Part shown: in pieces, positions 48,385 through 61,769 of the stretch
How positions within the stretch are numbered: the stretch's first letter is position 1
Layout: each line of letters opens with the position of its first letter
Source of the DNA: Casuarius casuarius
Lineage: Eukaryota; Chordata; Aves; Casuariiformes; Casuariidae
Reading direction: 5' to 3'
Length of the DNA: 64,000 bases
NCBI GenBank assembly: GCA_003342895.1
Contig: PTFA01000395.1
Location: 10,394-74,393 of the forward strand
Program-made: the position numbers and the translations under genes
The notes under the pieces: generated by a model
What the model was told of the DNA's origin: nothing
Databases searched by the model: none
What the model saw: the letters and a program-made list of their open reading frames with translations, nothing else

Positions 48385-50165
48385 AAGCAAACAGGAAACT
48401 GACTCTGCAAATTTGTGTTATGTGCGGGGAAGAGGGGGGGAGGGAAGCTCCTTCGAGAGCCTCGGGCTACCAGTTTTCATAGGCGCTTGCTGCCATCCCT
48501 GCCTCTTGTCCATCCTGGCATTCTGTGCAGCCTCTCAATGGAGTGTGCATTGTCTGCGTTGGGATGAAGAACCAAGTGGGTGTTAGAGCCCTACTGGCTG
48601 GAGTCAGGATTTCTCAGCACTTGCTGGAAGTGGATGCAGTGGTGCCTAGGAGTTCAAAGCCTATTTGTTACAAAAGCAGGTCAGCTGGCCTTCTGGGGGA
48701 GCAGCAGAAACCCTTAGAGAGCTAAATCCTTACATGGGGACTCCCCTGTGAAGCTTAAATAGCCACCCCTCATTTAGCAGGTGAAATGTACATTTAATTC
48801 CTTTAGTGGCTTCTCAGTGGCCAACTTGGACTGCACCTAACGATGTATATTAACAGTAGACGCACATCACAGGCAGACATCTATGAAGCCCTCGGAGTGT
48901 GGATGGCCATGTTTCCTACAGTAAAATTCCTCATTATGCTTTGCGTAATAGCACTTCCTTGCAGGTGCTGTACTCCTTTCCTGCTCACATCCTATCAAAA
49001 GGCAGTTGGGGTAACTTATGAGATAGGTGACTGGCAATTCAATAAGCAAAAGGCTGTCTGGGAAAGTTTGGAGCATATTCATCCAACTGGGGAGGAACAT
49101 CATAACCTCAGTTTAAATAACAGCAGGAAGAAGGGGAAGAAGACAGAAAATGTGTGTGTTCTCGCTCAGTGAGTTAATAAAATATTATGATTCTGTGACG
49201 GATTAATCTCTACAGAAATTGTCTTCATGGAAGCTGCTTTGAGCAGAGAACTGGATTCCATAGCCGTGGAAAAAAAATAGTCCACAGAAGGGAGAGGGCA
49301 GAACAGGACAACTAAGAATCTACCAGTCATGGGACTGCTTGTGCCTGTGCCCCAGTGTGCTGGCATGGGAGTCTAGTGAATTAATCCTGCTGGTACCAAA
49401 AGTGTGGGCTATAAAATTCTCGAAGTATCCTCTGTGGTATGTTCAGCAGTTTCTCCAGCTCCTCCTGTTAGATACTCCCTTTCCAAATGAGAAAAGGGCC
49501 TGAAGGTTCATTAGGCCCCATAGCTGCATTAGTACCTTCTCATTTGCTCTTCTGGAGATTCATCCTCCTCACAGCGTGTGCACAAATGTACTCTAGGAAC
49601 TAGTCTGGAGAAATTCATTTCAAGTAATCATCCCAAAGAGGTCAGCAAAGACAGAATGCCGTGAAAAGGTCCAACACACTTATACTGGAAATTTTAGCTA
49701 CTTTAAGATAACAGGTCTGCCTGTGGTCCTTATCTGCATAAACAGAATTCAGATAAAGATTAACTGTGGAGGAGAGTTATCTTAATGCAAACTGAACAGA
49801 GTTGCTGAAGTAGTTTCCTTAGTGCATGTTGCAGGCTGCATTCTGTTTACAAAGCTTTGTTTTGTACATCTAGGATCAGAACCTGCCAGTTGATGCTTTT
49901 GTGACCAAAGGTAGTGACAACTGGCTAGAAATGACCCATTTCTCCATGACTGACCTACTGATGCTCTTAACTGTCCCTATGCCATCGAAAAGCAAAGGTT
50001 TGAACTTGAAACCGCAATGCTTCTGTCACTAAATTATTACTTGCTGCTTGGACTGCTTCTCTCCTCTCTTGTAGTTAGGGGAGGAGGCAGCAGAGGAGGT
50101 GGGGCTGTGCTCCATTCATCCGCTTTCAATTTGTATCTGAATAAATGGATCTAAAATCTTTTGTC
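48385..50165 (+). other. ATG4B 3' UTR (inferred)
   Basis: Follows the ATG4B stop. AATAAA occurs at 49176-49181 and at 50140-50145. The latter is followed by a TTTTGTCTTTC-rich stretch suited to cleavage, so the transcript may end near 50165. The exact end is inferred. Confidence 0.5.
50140..50145 (+). terminator. Candidate ATG4B polyadenylation signal
   Basis: AATAAA in CTGAATAAATGG, followed within 20 bases by a T-rich stretch. Confidence 0.45.
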
Positions 50166-51850
50166 TTTCCCAATGTTCTTGCACATTAATCAAAGGTGGG
50201 GGGGCGGGACAGTATCTGGTAACCCTGCAGTGCAGTTTGGAATACTCTTAAAACAATTGCAGCTCAGCTATTTTTATCCTTTTAGGGCAATGAAGGCAGA
50301 TGGGAGCAAAAGTTGAATTGCGTACAGTAACTTTATCTTCTCTTTGGTGCATCTGACAGAATCCAGGCTGGTTGCTGGCAATTGCAGTTGGTGGTAACAA
50401 AGTTGATGTTTTCACCCAAGAAGGTGAACACCCTCAGGCTTGTCCTTGGCATGGCAACATGTTCTGTGCATCCAAAGCCTGTTTTCACCAAGATTGCCAC
50501 GGGGGGTGCGGAAGAGTATATGGGATGCCTGCTCTGGATAGAGTGTTTGCTTAGCGGTGCTCAGAGGTTTGCTCAGAGGATTTACTTAGCGGTGCTTCCT
50601 CATGATGTCAAAAAATCTTGGGCTGGCAGAGAGGAAACACTGCTTCTCTAGTGCAGTTCTGCTAGTTGAATTCTTAAAAGTTACCTGAATGAACAGGGAG
50701 CAATACAATAATACTGAAGGACAGTGCCTATTGAGCAGCTCAGCATCTCCCTGCTTCTGAGCAGCACTTTAGTTTCTCCAAGGCAGGAAATGTTTTTTTG
50801 GTGAGTCTCTGCTATGCATGTATCTGAGAGTAGCAGGGGGAAAGCCAAGCAGAGGCAGAGAAGTTCAGATTGGGTTTCAGTTGGTGAAACTTGTTTCCCT
50901 CAAGATTGTATGGCCTCTGTTTAGCTATTCAACTGACAGCTTTTCATAGAGTCTGTTTCTGTAATTTCTAGGTAGCCTTTTAAACACAAGCTCTGCAGCA
51001 GCAAACTTTACAAAAATAAATCTGTAGTCAGCTCAGCACCTGTGTTTCCCATTTTGCCATGTGACACCAGTATAGAGCACTTTAACCAGAAGGCTGTAAC
51101 CCCTCTGTTGCCATTAGCAGGTACTTTTTGTTGAGGCCTAGTCATCCTTGACACATCTCTCCCTCTTGATTTGTACAAGCTGCTGCCAGTCAGCATTCAG
51201 CCAAGAAAGGACATAGTTATTTCATGTTCATATGTTCATTGTGAGGTCCTTAGTATAAGGACAGCTCAGTAGATAGCACTTACCTGAGTGTTAACATGAC
51301 CCTGATAATAGAGCTAAACTTAGCTTACTTGCAATTTCTTATACCTTTAACAGGTATTACTCTCTTTTTATAGTCAGGAACCTAAAGCTAAGATGAATTA
51401 AATAACTTCTCTGAATCTTACAGAACTGCTGGAATTGAAACCAAGGGCCATATTCAGTGTGTTAAAGGTGTTCCTCTCCTTCAAAAGTGTTCCTGCTACT
51501 GCACAGATGCAGAGTGAAGGCAGGCGCTTACACTATTTCAGCTGATGTTTGCGTTAACAGTTTTGTTTTAGGCATTTACCTTCCTCTCCCAATGGTGGAA
51601 GAATTCAGTCAGCCTCTCTAAGTTAGAGCAGGCTTTAGTTTCTGTCGGGGCCAGCTTGGAGAGCAGTCCAGTCCATATTGCTAGAAAGTGAGAGCTAAGT
51701 ATCCTGCAGGTAATTAACTCTGTTGGTCATCTCCGTATCAATATGCCTTGCAATTGGTTCTATTTAATTTTTTCCAATTTATTGCATTTTTATTGATGAA
51801 GACTTAAAAGAATTATTAATATAATCAAGTACCAAACTCGTATCACCATT
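50166..51850. other. Convergent spacer between ATG4B and DTYMK
   Basis: Lies between the inferred polyadenylation sites of two convergent genes. It contains a short direct repeat of CTTAGCGGTGCT (50550-50561 and 50585-50596). No gene was recognised. Part of it may still be 3' UTR of either gene. Confidence 0.5.
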
Positions 51851-51870
51851 TTAATTTTATAAATCAGAGC

Positions 51871-51876
51871 TTTATT
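51871..51876 (-). terminator. Candidate DTYMK polyadenylation signal, distal
   Basis: AATAAA on the minus strand (context CAATAAAGC), about 980 bases beyond the DTYMK stop codon. Confidence 0.35.
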
Positions 51877-52394
51877 GTAACAACCCAGACTATCCTAGAA
51901 GCATCACTTTTGTGTAGTAATCAGAATGGTACAGCCTGAGAAGGTTAGGCAAGGTCAGACTGCATAGATGCTCTTGTTTGGCAGCCTCTTTTGGGCTGTT
52001 TAAATTGCACTTTTAGTCCATGTAGGTGTCACTGCTGACTATTTCTCTGATCTTGGCCACATGAGTAACTTCACCAGTCTAAAGTAAGTTGGGTAGAACT
52101 CACCCTTTGAATTGGTCTTGTCATGAGCTAATGTATTTATTTCAGACTCTTATTTAGTATTTTGTTCTTGCTAACAGCAACTCAATCTCTTTATCTTTCT
52201 CACTGAAGAACTGGGGAACAGACTTGGAGATGAATTCATCTCTGTTCTGCTCATTCCACAGTTTTAGCAAACATAACTCTCCCTGAATTTAGTGCCTGAA
52301 CCACTGCACCTTCACCTCCCATATATCCTTCTAGAAGAAGGATCATATTCAAAAATGCACTTTTGCTACTGTACAAAACATTTTAAAAAAATAA

Positions 52395-52400
52395 TTTATT
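52395..52400 (-). terminator. Candidate DTYMK polyadenylation signal, proximal
   Basis: AATAAA on the minus strand (context CTAATAAATT), about 457 bases beyond the stop codon. Which of the two signals is used cannot be told from sequence. Confidence 0.4.
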
Positions 52401-52856
52401 AGCAAGTTCTCTATAAACTGGTTTCAGCACAGGGGATACATTACATTAAAGAGGCAGAATAATCAAAAACATTGTAGTTTTCTGAAATGTCATGTACAAG
52501 AAAGTTGTTCCCCACCTGTTGCTGCTATGCATGTCCCAGGAAGAGCTTTGGACTCAGTACCCTTATCTGCACTACAGCACTGAGCACTGCTGAGAACAGA
52601 AGAGACCCTACCTGAGGTAGGGAGGTTTTCACGAGGAAAGATAACATGCTTATTTACAAATACAGAAGGGAGAATGCAGAAGGGAGAGGAGAATCAGATA
52701 AAACCACAAGGACTCTAGCACCATATGGGACACACAAGAATATAAGTGATCTGCGCTGCAGTTACTGGGAGGTGATGCAGGGAAGTCATCCTACCATGGA
52801 AGATGCAGAAGGTGAGTTTTCCCTTAGGTATAGAAGATAATAGCCTGTATCAAGTT

Positions 52857-52967
52857 TCATTTCCAGAGTTCTCCTAGAGGTTTATTCTGAATGTCCTTCA
52901 TGGTTTCCTCTGCAACAGACTTAATTTCTATGTGCAAGTCTTCTATGCTCTTTGAAGCATCCATTGT
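52857..52967 (-). CDS. DTYMK: DTYMK exon 5 (C-terminus and stop)
   Basis: Encodes [18 protein letters not shown] and then [18 protein letters not shown] followed by TGA. Acceptor GAAACAG. The 3' UTR continues to 52395 or 51871. Confidence 0.97.
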   Translation of the reverse strand, partial: TMDASKSIEDLHIEIKSVAEETMKDIQNKPLGELWK

Positions 52968-55900
52968 CTGTTTCCGAGACAAAAAAAAAAAATTTAGAAA
53001 CACATTCCTCATTTCCAGCACTAAATGAGAAAAATCTACCTTGCTCTTACTTCTGCTCCCAGCTTTGTTCAACATTGTTACTGTTCACCAGCAATGACAG
53101 GAGCTAATTACACCTCTTGTGCACTATTTCTACTGTAGAATTGGAAAACCTATTTTATTTAACAATAGACATTTAACAAGTCAATTTGGAGCCAAATGAA
53201 GGGAAACAGAAGAAACTGCTGCTGCTGTATGTGGTTTTCTGACAGTTTTTGAGGTACGTGACCTAAAGTCAGATAAACATTCTTAACCCAGCACTGTAGT
53301 TCCATTGAAAGTTCAGTGTATTGATCCATCAATGGTTCTTCAGTGTAAACCTCATCCACAAATTTAAGAACCTTTTTCCAGCTGTAGATTTGGGGGGGGT
53401 CTTTTTTTTAAACCCTGCAAGCTGAAGTCAGTAAAGGTGATAGTGCTATACTGTTTTGGTATTCACTGACTACAGCTCTCAGAACATGGTGATTTAAGCC
53501 TGACATTTAAGAATAGTAGCATTGCTACTGTATGGTTGAGGGAACTTGGGTCACATATACCAAATCATTTTATGTACCTTCCTTCTCAGGCAACGGGCTG
53601 CTTTTCACCTTTACAGAAACCACGAGGCAGTAGAAGAGCAGTCAAGCAAAGAGGCCTGCCATCAAAGTTAAATTCCAATGAGCTTGCATTTATCAGGAGA
53701 AATTCTAAATAGTGATGGTTTTCACAATATCAGGTAAAATAATTGTTTTTGACAACAAAACTTGTCACTCTGGAATTGCAGGTATATATCACTGCAAATT
53801 GACAACAACTGCGAAGAGTAATATTTGTTTCCATGGCTTTAAGATTATTTAGGAGTGACCCAGGTGAAGAAAGGATTTAATGAAAAGATTTAAACAGGTG
53901 CACATTTGTCAATGACCTATGACTGGACCACATGACACTGATGAGAAGTAGCAGGCTGTGAGGAGATGCTATAAATACACTTCATGGTTAAACGGTAGCC
54001 TTTCCATTACAGCTTAACCAATGATCCCAGCTTTGCTTTGTACTCACACAACATCCTCAAGCAGACTGCTGATCTCTTGGTTTAGTTTTGTAATTGATGG
54101 TACTGAACTGTGTTTCATGTCTTGGACCAAACAGTTCTCTGCCAATGTCTGTTGGCCGTTATTCTTACCTGATATCAAAGGGGAAATAGCCAGGAACACT
54201 AACTATACCTTTACTGTGTACTGAAACTGGATTTCAGTGCCCCTTCAGGGACACTTTTTACCTATTTAATCATCTGCTCTGGTCATCTGATAGTTGTTCA
54301 ATTTGGGGTATTTTTTAAACAGACATGAATGGGAATTCCTTTCAAGTAATGGATAGGAAACAAGAGAAATAACAGATGACAGGTAATAAGAGAAATGTGT
54401 TCCACTGTTGGAATGTTGGGGTGGGGGGGAAGGTTTTGCAGACTATGCATAAATTTCATATTTTCTCATGTGATAGCATGTTTGTTTTTATTAAATCAGT
54501 CTGGTTTTTGAGCTATGGTACATGTTTTTTGACAGCCTATTTTTCTAGTCATTTTGATGTAGGAAATGCAGTTTCCCAGCATAACTTTTACTGGAATAGA
54601 AGTATGACATCTCCTAGCTTGATGACTGTCATACATTTAGATTCTTCAAGTTCTGACAGTACATAAAAACTCTTTTATATTACAGAACCATGTTTACCTG
54701 AAGCAGACTGTGAAGAATTACGTTCGTCTTATGCAATGTGATCGTTTGGCAAATCTGTGTCCATCTCCAGCCTTCAGTGACTAGTAACTTAGCCATAACC
54801 TGAGGCAGGTACCCCCTTTTATGTCTGCATGAAACTACAGAGCAAACAGAAGATGCTGCCCATATCTCATGATTGAGTACTGACAAGGCAATGGAAATGG
54901 TAAAGAGGATGCCCAGGCTAGAAAAGCCTCAATCCAGGTGATCTACACACAAGATAGATGGGGAATACTTCCTCTTCAGGGATAATTCTGCCAATTGTAC
55001 AGCCCTTTGCGAATAGCTCTGAGGGATGAACAAGAAGGAAAAGTGATGCAGGAGTGTGGAAGAACACATAACATATTTGGAGAGACTTTTGGCATGTTTA
55101 GCCAGCAAATGTTGATGGAAGCTGGCCACATGAGAAGGAAGGTGATTGGCAGTAAGGGAGCCCCAAGCTGCAGGAGGGGCCTCAAAACCTGTAAGTTTCC
55201 AGAGTCCATGGCAGATGCTCCAGGATTCCAAGGAAACCAAGGCAGGGAAGAGTGGATGCGTCTCTCACTGCTTTTTATCTAGGTTTGTCAGTTTGCCTTT
55301 AAGAAAGAAAACTATTTCCAGAAAGCTTTTGAGGGAGTGGGGGGGGTGGAACCTCCTCCCCCCCAACAGGGCCCATCAAACACCCCTTTGGGGTTATTTC
55401 CTCACCTTCCAGTTTAATGTCTTGTCTTTCATCAGATGATAGAAGGACTGTAGAACTTTCTTTTGGAAGGAGCTGTTCTCATAACGTTCATTCCCAAAGT
55501 TCCCTCGCACTGCTGCTTCCTCTGGGCTTAACTCAAGAAACAGAATCAAATCTGGCTTTGGGAGTCCAACATCAGGTTGTTTGCACCAGTCCAGGCAGAA
55601 GTTCTGTCCCAAAGAGAACTAAGTTTGAGGTTAAAGAAATAAATGAGAATGAAAGAAAGAAACAAGGTGGCTAGAATGCAAGGTCAGGGGAAGAACAACC
55701 AGAAGAGATGCAGGCCAACTCACTAAGTCAGCATAGACCTACAAAGTGATAAACTGGGATATCTCCTTTTCATCTGGAAATTTAATCCTAATAATTTTGG
55801 GGGGATAGATTTTCATAGGTGCTCTGTACCTCTCATATTCACTGAAGTCAAGGAGCACTAATGACTTTAACACCTCTGCTACAGAGGCCATTAGCTCTTA

Positions 55901-58900
55901 AATACTGAGTAATATTTTCAAGTCTCTGTGCAGCTGTTACAAAGCCCAACCAAATCAGTCCCAAAGAAAGCTGCTCCCATACAGAAATACCATGCAGTTT
56001 TAGTGTGGATTATGAATCTTCTGGGGCCCTTGGAGACTCCTTTATAAATACCTAGCCTACACTTTCTAAGCCTATCCAAGATTTTCAGCCCAGATACTAA
56101 AGACAAAGCTTTACAGCTTTTGGATCTTGTTGAAAAATTAAGGCTTCTGCCAGGGCACACACATCCAGAATGTTGCAGACTGACTGCTCAGGCTTGTCTG
56201 ACTCTGTATTACTCCTTGTTGCTTATCCACATGAACACCAGTGATACACCGTCAGGGTAATCTTAAATACATCGAGTGACTACAGGGCTCTGGGGGCAAT
56301 ACAGGGCACTGGGTGCCAGGATGTCCTCAATCCTTCCTGCCAGGGGAATAGACTTGGACAGGAGTGAATGCAGGCAGGCAGTCGGCGAACACTGGGCTGT
56401 GTGGCTGCTGTCACAGGCAGGGCTTTGGCTTCTGTGATCACAGGACCCTCTTTCAAGAGCTAGGGCGTACTCAGCAGGGATGCGATATATCTGACAAAGT
56501 GGGGCAAGAGTATCTATGCAAACAGGCTTATTAAGCTAGTGAAGGGAGCTTTAAACTAGGTATAATCAGGAAAAGGTTATGATCTGAAGAGAAGTGAAAG
56601 AGGGAGGCCGGGAGGAAGCGCCCAGGAGATAATAAGATAGGGGAGGCTATTGGGAAAGAGGCACAATGGGGGGCCTATCCCAAATGCCCGTACACAAACA
56701 TGCACAGCGCAGGAAACAAACAGGAAGAATTACAAGTCCACACACAGTTGCAGAGCCACGATCTCATTGAGGTTACAGAGAGGAGGTGGGATAGCCTGCC
56801 AGACTGCAGTGCTACGATGGATCGATACAGGTTGCTCAGGAAAGACAGACTGGAAGGTGAGAAGGAAGAGGAGTTGTGCTGTTTGCAAAGGAGTGGCTGG
56901 AGGACAGAAAGCTTTGCCTTGGAATTGGGGGGGGGGCAACCCGATTGGGAGATTAAGGTTATGAGAACAAACTAATGTGGGCGATGTGATAGGACCTGCT
57001 ACAGACCACCCAATCAAAGGAGAGGAAGTCAATGAAGCCTTAGGTAGGCCACTGGAAGAAGCATCACAATTGCAGGCCCTGGTACTCATGGGCAACCTTG
57101 ACCAAGTGGATATCTGCTGGGCACAAGCAATCCAGATTTCCAGAGCATGTTGAAGGCAAATCTTTGACGCAAGTGACTGATGAGCCAGCGAGGGGAGATG
57201 CCCTGCTGGACTTATTACTCACAAACAAGGAAGAATTGGTCAAAGATATGAAGGTCGGGGCAGCCTTGTCTGCAGTGATCATGAGATTGTAGAGTTTAAA
57301 ATCTGGAGAGAACTGAACAAGACAAATAGAACTGCAACTCTGGACTTCAGAAAAGCAGATTTCTGTTTATTTAGGGCTGTGTTTGGCAGGATCTCCTGGG
57401 AAACTGCCTTGGAGGGCAAAGGGGCCCTGGAAGCTGGTTGATCTTCAAGGACAGCTTCCTCAGAGCACACAAACAGGCCATTTCCATGTGCAGAAAGCAA
57501 AATAAGCATGAGAGAAGGCCATCAGGGATGAAAAACAAACTCCTGACTAAGCCCAAATGCAGAAAGGAAGCACAGAGAAGGTACAAACAGGCATGAGCTA
57601 CCCAGAAGAAATACAGAGATATTAACTGGATGTGCAGGGAAGAAGTTTTCAGCTGGAGATGGAAGTAGCGAGAAACATGAAGAACAAAAAGAAGTGTGTA
57701 CTTCTGTAAGTACACTGGCAGCAAAAGAAAGGCTAAAGAAAATGTGGATCCACTGTTCAGTGGGGCAGGGGACCTAGTGCCAAGGGACATGGAAAAAGCC
57801 AAAGTACTCAATGCTTGTTTTGCCTAGATTTTCACCAATAAGGTTTGCCCCTGCAGCCAGCCAGGTCCTCAAACCTACTAGCAGAGTGGGTAGGAGTGAA
57901 GCAGTACTCAGAGTAAAGGAAGATACATTTAGGGAAGCACTTAAGCCATCTGGACGTATACAAGTCTATAGGACCAGATAGGATGCATCCACACATGTTG
58001 AGGGACCTGGGTGAGGTCATTGCAAGGCACTCTCTATCATCCTTGAAAGGCTGGGGTGATCAAAGGAAGTTTCTGAAGATTTTGCAGAAGGCAAATACCA
58101 CACTCATCTTTAAGGAGGAGGATCCAGGGAACAACTGACTGGTCAGCCTAACATCAGCTCCTGGGAAGGTTATGGAACAAATCTTCTTGAAAGCTATGTC
58201 CAAGCACATGAAGGACAAGATGACGACTGGGAACAGCCAGCAGGGATTTTTCATGGGCAACCTCTGACTGACCAATCTGATTACCTTCTACAGCAAAATG
58301 ACTGTATACTTTGACTTTAGCAAGATATCCAATAGCAAAATTGGTAAGATATGAACTAGGTGAGTGGACAGTAAAACTGGGGGAAAACTAGCAGGACTGC
58401 TGGACTCAAAGTGTGGTGATCAGCAATACAAAGTCCAACTGGTAGCTGGTTACTAGTAGTATCCACCAAGGATGAGTACTGAGGGCTAATACTGCTCAAC
58501 ATCTTTATTAATGACCTGAATGACGGAATACCATATTTCCTCAGCAAGTTTGTGGATGATACCAAATTGGGGACAGTGGTCAATACATTGGAAGGAAGGG
58601 CTGCTACTTAGAGGAACCTGGACAAGCTGGAGAAATGGAAAGGCAGGCACCTCATGAAATTCAACAAAGGCAAATACAGATACCTGCCCCTGGGGAAGAA
58701 TAACCCCATGCACCAGTACATGCTCAGGGCCAACCAGCTGGAAAGCAGCTTTGCAGAAAAGGACCTGGGAGTCCTGGTGGACAAGCTGACCATGAATCAG
58801 TAGTGTGCCCTGACAGCAAAGGCCAACCATATTCTGGCTGTATTAATAAGAAAGAGTGTAGCCAGCAGGACAAGGGAAGTGATCCTTCCCCTCTGTCCAG

Positions 58901-61769
58901 CACTTAGGAGACCACAGCTGGAGCACTGTGTCCAGTTCAGGGTTCTGCAGAACAAGAAAGACTGGAGTAAGCCCAGTGGGGGACACCAAGATGGTCAGGG
59001 GATGGACCCCAGGGGGAGGCTGAGGAAGCTGCGTTTGTTCGGCAGGGAGAAGAGAAAGCTCGGGGGGATCTTACTGCTGTGTACAATGATCCAACAGGAG
59101 GCTGTAGAGAAGACTGTCTTATGATTTGTCTCAGAGGTGAACAGAAACAGGATGAGAAGCAATGGGCACAAATGGGTACATGAGAAATTCTGACTAAATA
59201 AGGAAAATATTTTTTATGATGAGGGTAAGCAAACACTGGACGAAGGGCCCAAAGAGGTTGTGTATCTCCATCCCTGGAGATATTCAAACCTCGACTGGGC
59301 ATGGCTCTGAGCAGCTTGTTCTATGTTGGACTTCCTCTGAGCAGGAAGTTGGACTAGACAACCTCTAGAAGTCCCTTCTGACATACATGGTTCTATGATT
59401 CTTTGCAAATTTATGGGCTAGCAGTCAATTCTCAAATTGCATCCTATTTGCCAGAGCAAGTGTGGAGAATTTCAAATAAATCTACCTCTGCCTAATCATT
59501 CTCCAGAGCCAAATAAGGCCACTTCTTAACAGCCAGGAGTCTATCCAGATTTGCAAAGAGTGATTTGTTTAACCTAGTTTCTCTACTCTTTCTTGGGAAG
59601 GGGGTGGACACAGGCAAACAGGCTACGTTAATACCTACACTGAACCTTCAGTCTCTCAGTTTCAGTCCATATCTGCCCACAGAAAGAGCCTGGGCCATGC
59701 AAGTCAACTTTTACACTAGGCCTCAAAGTGGAGCTGTGTCCGTCAATGTAGAGGGGTAGTGCCTGCTGTATTTCTCACTCACCTGCTTGGCACTTGTGAA
59801 GGCCACTCCAGAAAAGGCATATCTGTCTACCACAAGCGTGATCCCTTGATGTAATTTGTCTTTCATCAATGGCCTAAAAACCACAAGTGAGGAGAAAAAG
59901 AGAAGTTACACTCCTTTGTAGATGAAGGGAGTTCATCTAAAAGACAGCTCATCAGGTTGGCACTTTTAACATACTTCATCATAAGCAGTGATCATTAGCT
60001 GTATCAGGTTACACAGTAATTCATCAGGCACCTGAAACAACTTTTCTCCTTTAAGTTCCACCACCTACTTTTTCCTTTAAAGCCCCCTTCTCTAAATCAA
60101 AGGTGCAATATGCCTTTTAGCCCAAAGGGAATGCACAGGACTTCTCTTTCTCTGGCAAGAAGGGCAGCTGCTGATGATCATGGAAAAATTGCTATTTCTA
60201 TTCTGTCTTCTCACAGACGTTAAGTCAATACCCTTTCAAGACACCCAAGTTCAGGATGCACCTATGCAGGGCACTGCTCTATCCAGCTACCCAACTTACA
60301 GGTGGGATCACAAACTAAATTCAGAAAGGAATAGTTCAGTCCTCCTCTTTATGTGGCACAGTAGATTTGTGACACACTGCTTCTGTCAGAGAAGTGTTCT
60401 TTATCTAAGGAAATTTCTAATTACAACTCATTCACCTGCCTTACGTGTTCCCAGTTTGCTTGGCACTGCCACTACACCAAGATCAGCAAAGCTTTTTTTA
60501 AAAGTGAAAAAACACTTTGCAATGTAACTTCCTAGGCACAAACGACAGCCGTCACCAATGTTACTAACCACACATGTGAAAACTCAGTTTGACTAAAGCT
60601 CTCATGCATATGAGTAGCACCTCCCAAGTTGGAATAGCAGTACATTGTATTGAAGTCTGTACCCAGGCTCGCTGATGCTGCAGTTTGCCCTCTCCCCTTG
60701 GACACCTAGAAGGTGGCTGCTAATCCCAGGTGGACACTGGGGATACATGATTAACAGCAGCATTTTCTGTAATCAACAGTACTTAAGGGAGCTCTGTGAC
60801 CAGGAGCATATCCAATGAACTTGACTCCACCATCCATATGGCCAAAGTAGCCATTTAGAGCTGAACACAGCATTTAGCAAGAGGGGAAGTTTGAGCATAT
60901 TTCTGGATCCACACCAAAATTCCTTAACCATTCTATCACTTATACAAACTTCAGAAAATGAAGAGAAAGACAGTATATTCGCAACCTAGGCTGATATGAT
61001 CTCAGCTCCTCAACTCCCCAGTCTAATAGGCACAGAAATACTGCACCTAATGATTTCAGAAAACAAACTGTAGGATTTGATCTAAGAATAACAGTTTGAA
61101 AGCTGTAAGAGGGGCTAAGAGTCCTCAAGACATGAGAAAAAGCCACTTTGCTTCAAGCCGTGTCCCCCTTGCTAAATACAATCATACTCCCACACATTAA
61201 CCCACTGAATTAACCCCGGGATTCAAAACCATGCACTTTTGTTTTACAACTTGACAGGGATTATCTTTACACGTGTTCCCAACGGTTAGCAGAGAAAAGC
61301 AGGTGAACTGCGTGATCCTCCAGGTTCTTCTCCTTCTCTAGGTACGAGCTGATGAGCCGCCCAATCTCGGTTGTTCTCTCTGCAATAAAGAGAGCAGGAA
61401 AGAGCTACCACCACCCCCTTCTGAGCGCCTCTCACAGAGGGGCGGCTGCCCGCCTGCGCCGGACCGCGGCGGGGGGATCCGGCGGGGGGCCCCGGACCGC
61501 GCCCCGCCCCCGCCCCCGCCCCCCCCGGGACGAGGGCAGCAGGAGACCGCGGAGACCAGCCACGGGCGCCGCCGCGGCCCGGGACAACGCGGGGCCCTCC
61601 CCGGGACACCCGCCCCCAGGCGGGGCGGGACCCCCGTACCCGGGAAGCAGAGGAGGTCGGCGCGGTGGCCGGCCGCCCGCAGCGCTTCCACCAGCCGGCG
61701 GCCCTGCGTGCTCTTGCCGGCGCGGTCCATCCCTTCCAGCACGATGAGCGCCCCGCGCCTGCCCGCCAT
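52857..61769 (-). CDS. DTYMK: DTYMK, thymidylate kinase, complete in 5 exons
   Basis: Complement of 61640-61769, 61271-61379, 59783-59873, 55406-55603 and 52857-52967. The total is 639 bases, 212 residues plus stop, as in human. All introns are GT-AG and phases close. The enzyme phosphorylates dTMP to dTDP with ATP, an essential step of dTTP supply in S phase (family knowledge). Seen: P-loop [10 protein letters not shown] (12-21), the VVDRYAFSG motif (94-102) with the DRY triplet, [18 protein letters not shown] in the lid/substrate region (from 111), and the conserved end KPLGELWK. The exon 2 donor is taken as CACGT|GTAAAG, giving His-Val-Pro. The alternative CAC|GTGTAA would break the frame. 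The start ATGGCG has G at -3 and +4. It converges on ATG4B. Confidence 0.98.
52968..55405 (-). other. DTYMK intron 4
   Basis: A 2.4 kb GT-AG intron. No exon, RNA gene or interspersed repeat was recognised. There are short G-rich runs near 53392 and 54422. Confidence 0.75.
55406..55603 (-). CDS. DTYMK: DTYMK exon 4
   Basis: Encodes residues 111-176, beginning [18 protein letters not shown] and ending [10 protein letters not shown]. Acceptor GGGACAG, donor GTGAGG. The frame stays open a few codons into the intron, which is read-through. Confidence 0.97.
55604..59782 (-). other. DTYMK intron 3
   Basis: A 4.2 kb intron, about two-thirds of which is a degenerate CR1 element in the opposite orientation to the gene (about 56640-59402). 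The rest shows nothing recognisable. Confidence 0.8.
56640..59402 (+). mobile_element. CR1 LINE, long degenerate copy, plus orientation
   Basis: About 2.7 kb with pieces of ORF2: an endonuclease-like part near 56980-57290, a reverse-transcriptase part with FVDD at 58549-58560 and [10 protein letters not shown] near 58755, the C-terminal part near 58900, and the 3' end GGTTCTATGATTCTTTGC at about 59388-59405. Many stops and frameshifts make it inactive. The left boundary is approximate. It lies in DTYMK intron 3, antisense to the gene. Confidence 0.85.
59783..59873 (-). CDS. DTYMK: DTYMK exon 3 (DRY motif)
   Basis: Encodes [20 protein letters not shown] and then [10 protein letters not shown], residues 81-110. 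Acceptor TTTTTAG, donor GTGAGTG. Confidence 0.97.
59874..61270 (-). other. DTYMK intron 2
   Basis: A 1.4 kb GT-AG intron without a recognised exon or repeat. Confidence 0.8.
61271..61379 (-). CDS. DTYMK: DTYMK exon 2
   Basis: Encodes [19 protein letters not shown] and then [17 protein letters not shown], residues 44-79 plus two bases of Val80. Acceptor TTGCAG, donor GTAAAG. Intron 1 (61380-61639) is only 260 bases and extremely GC-rich. Confidence 0.97.
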
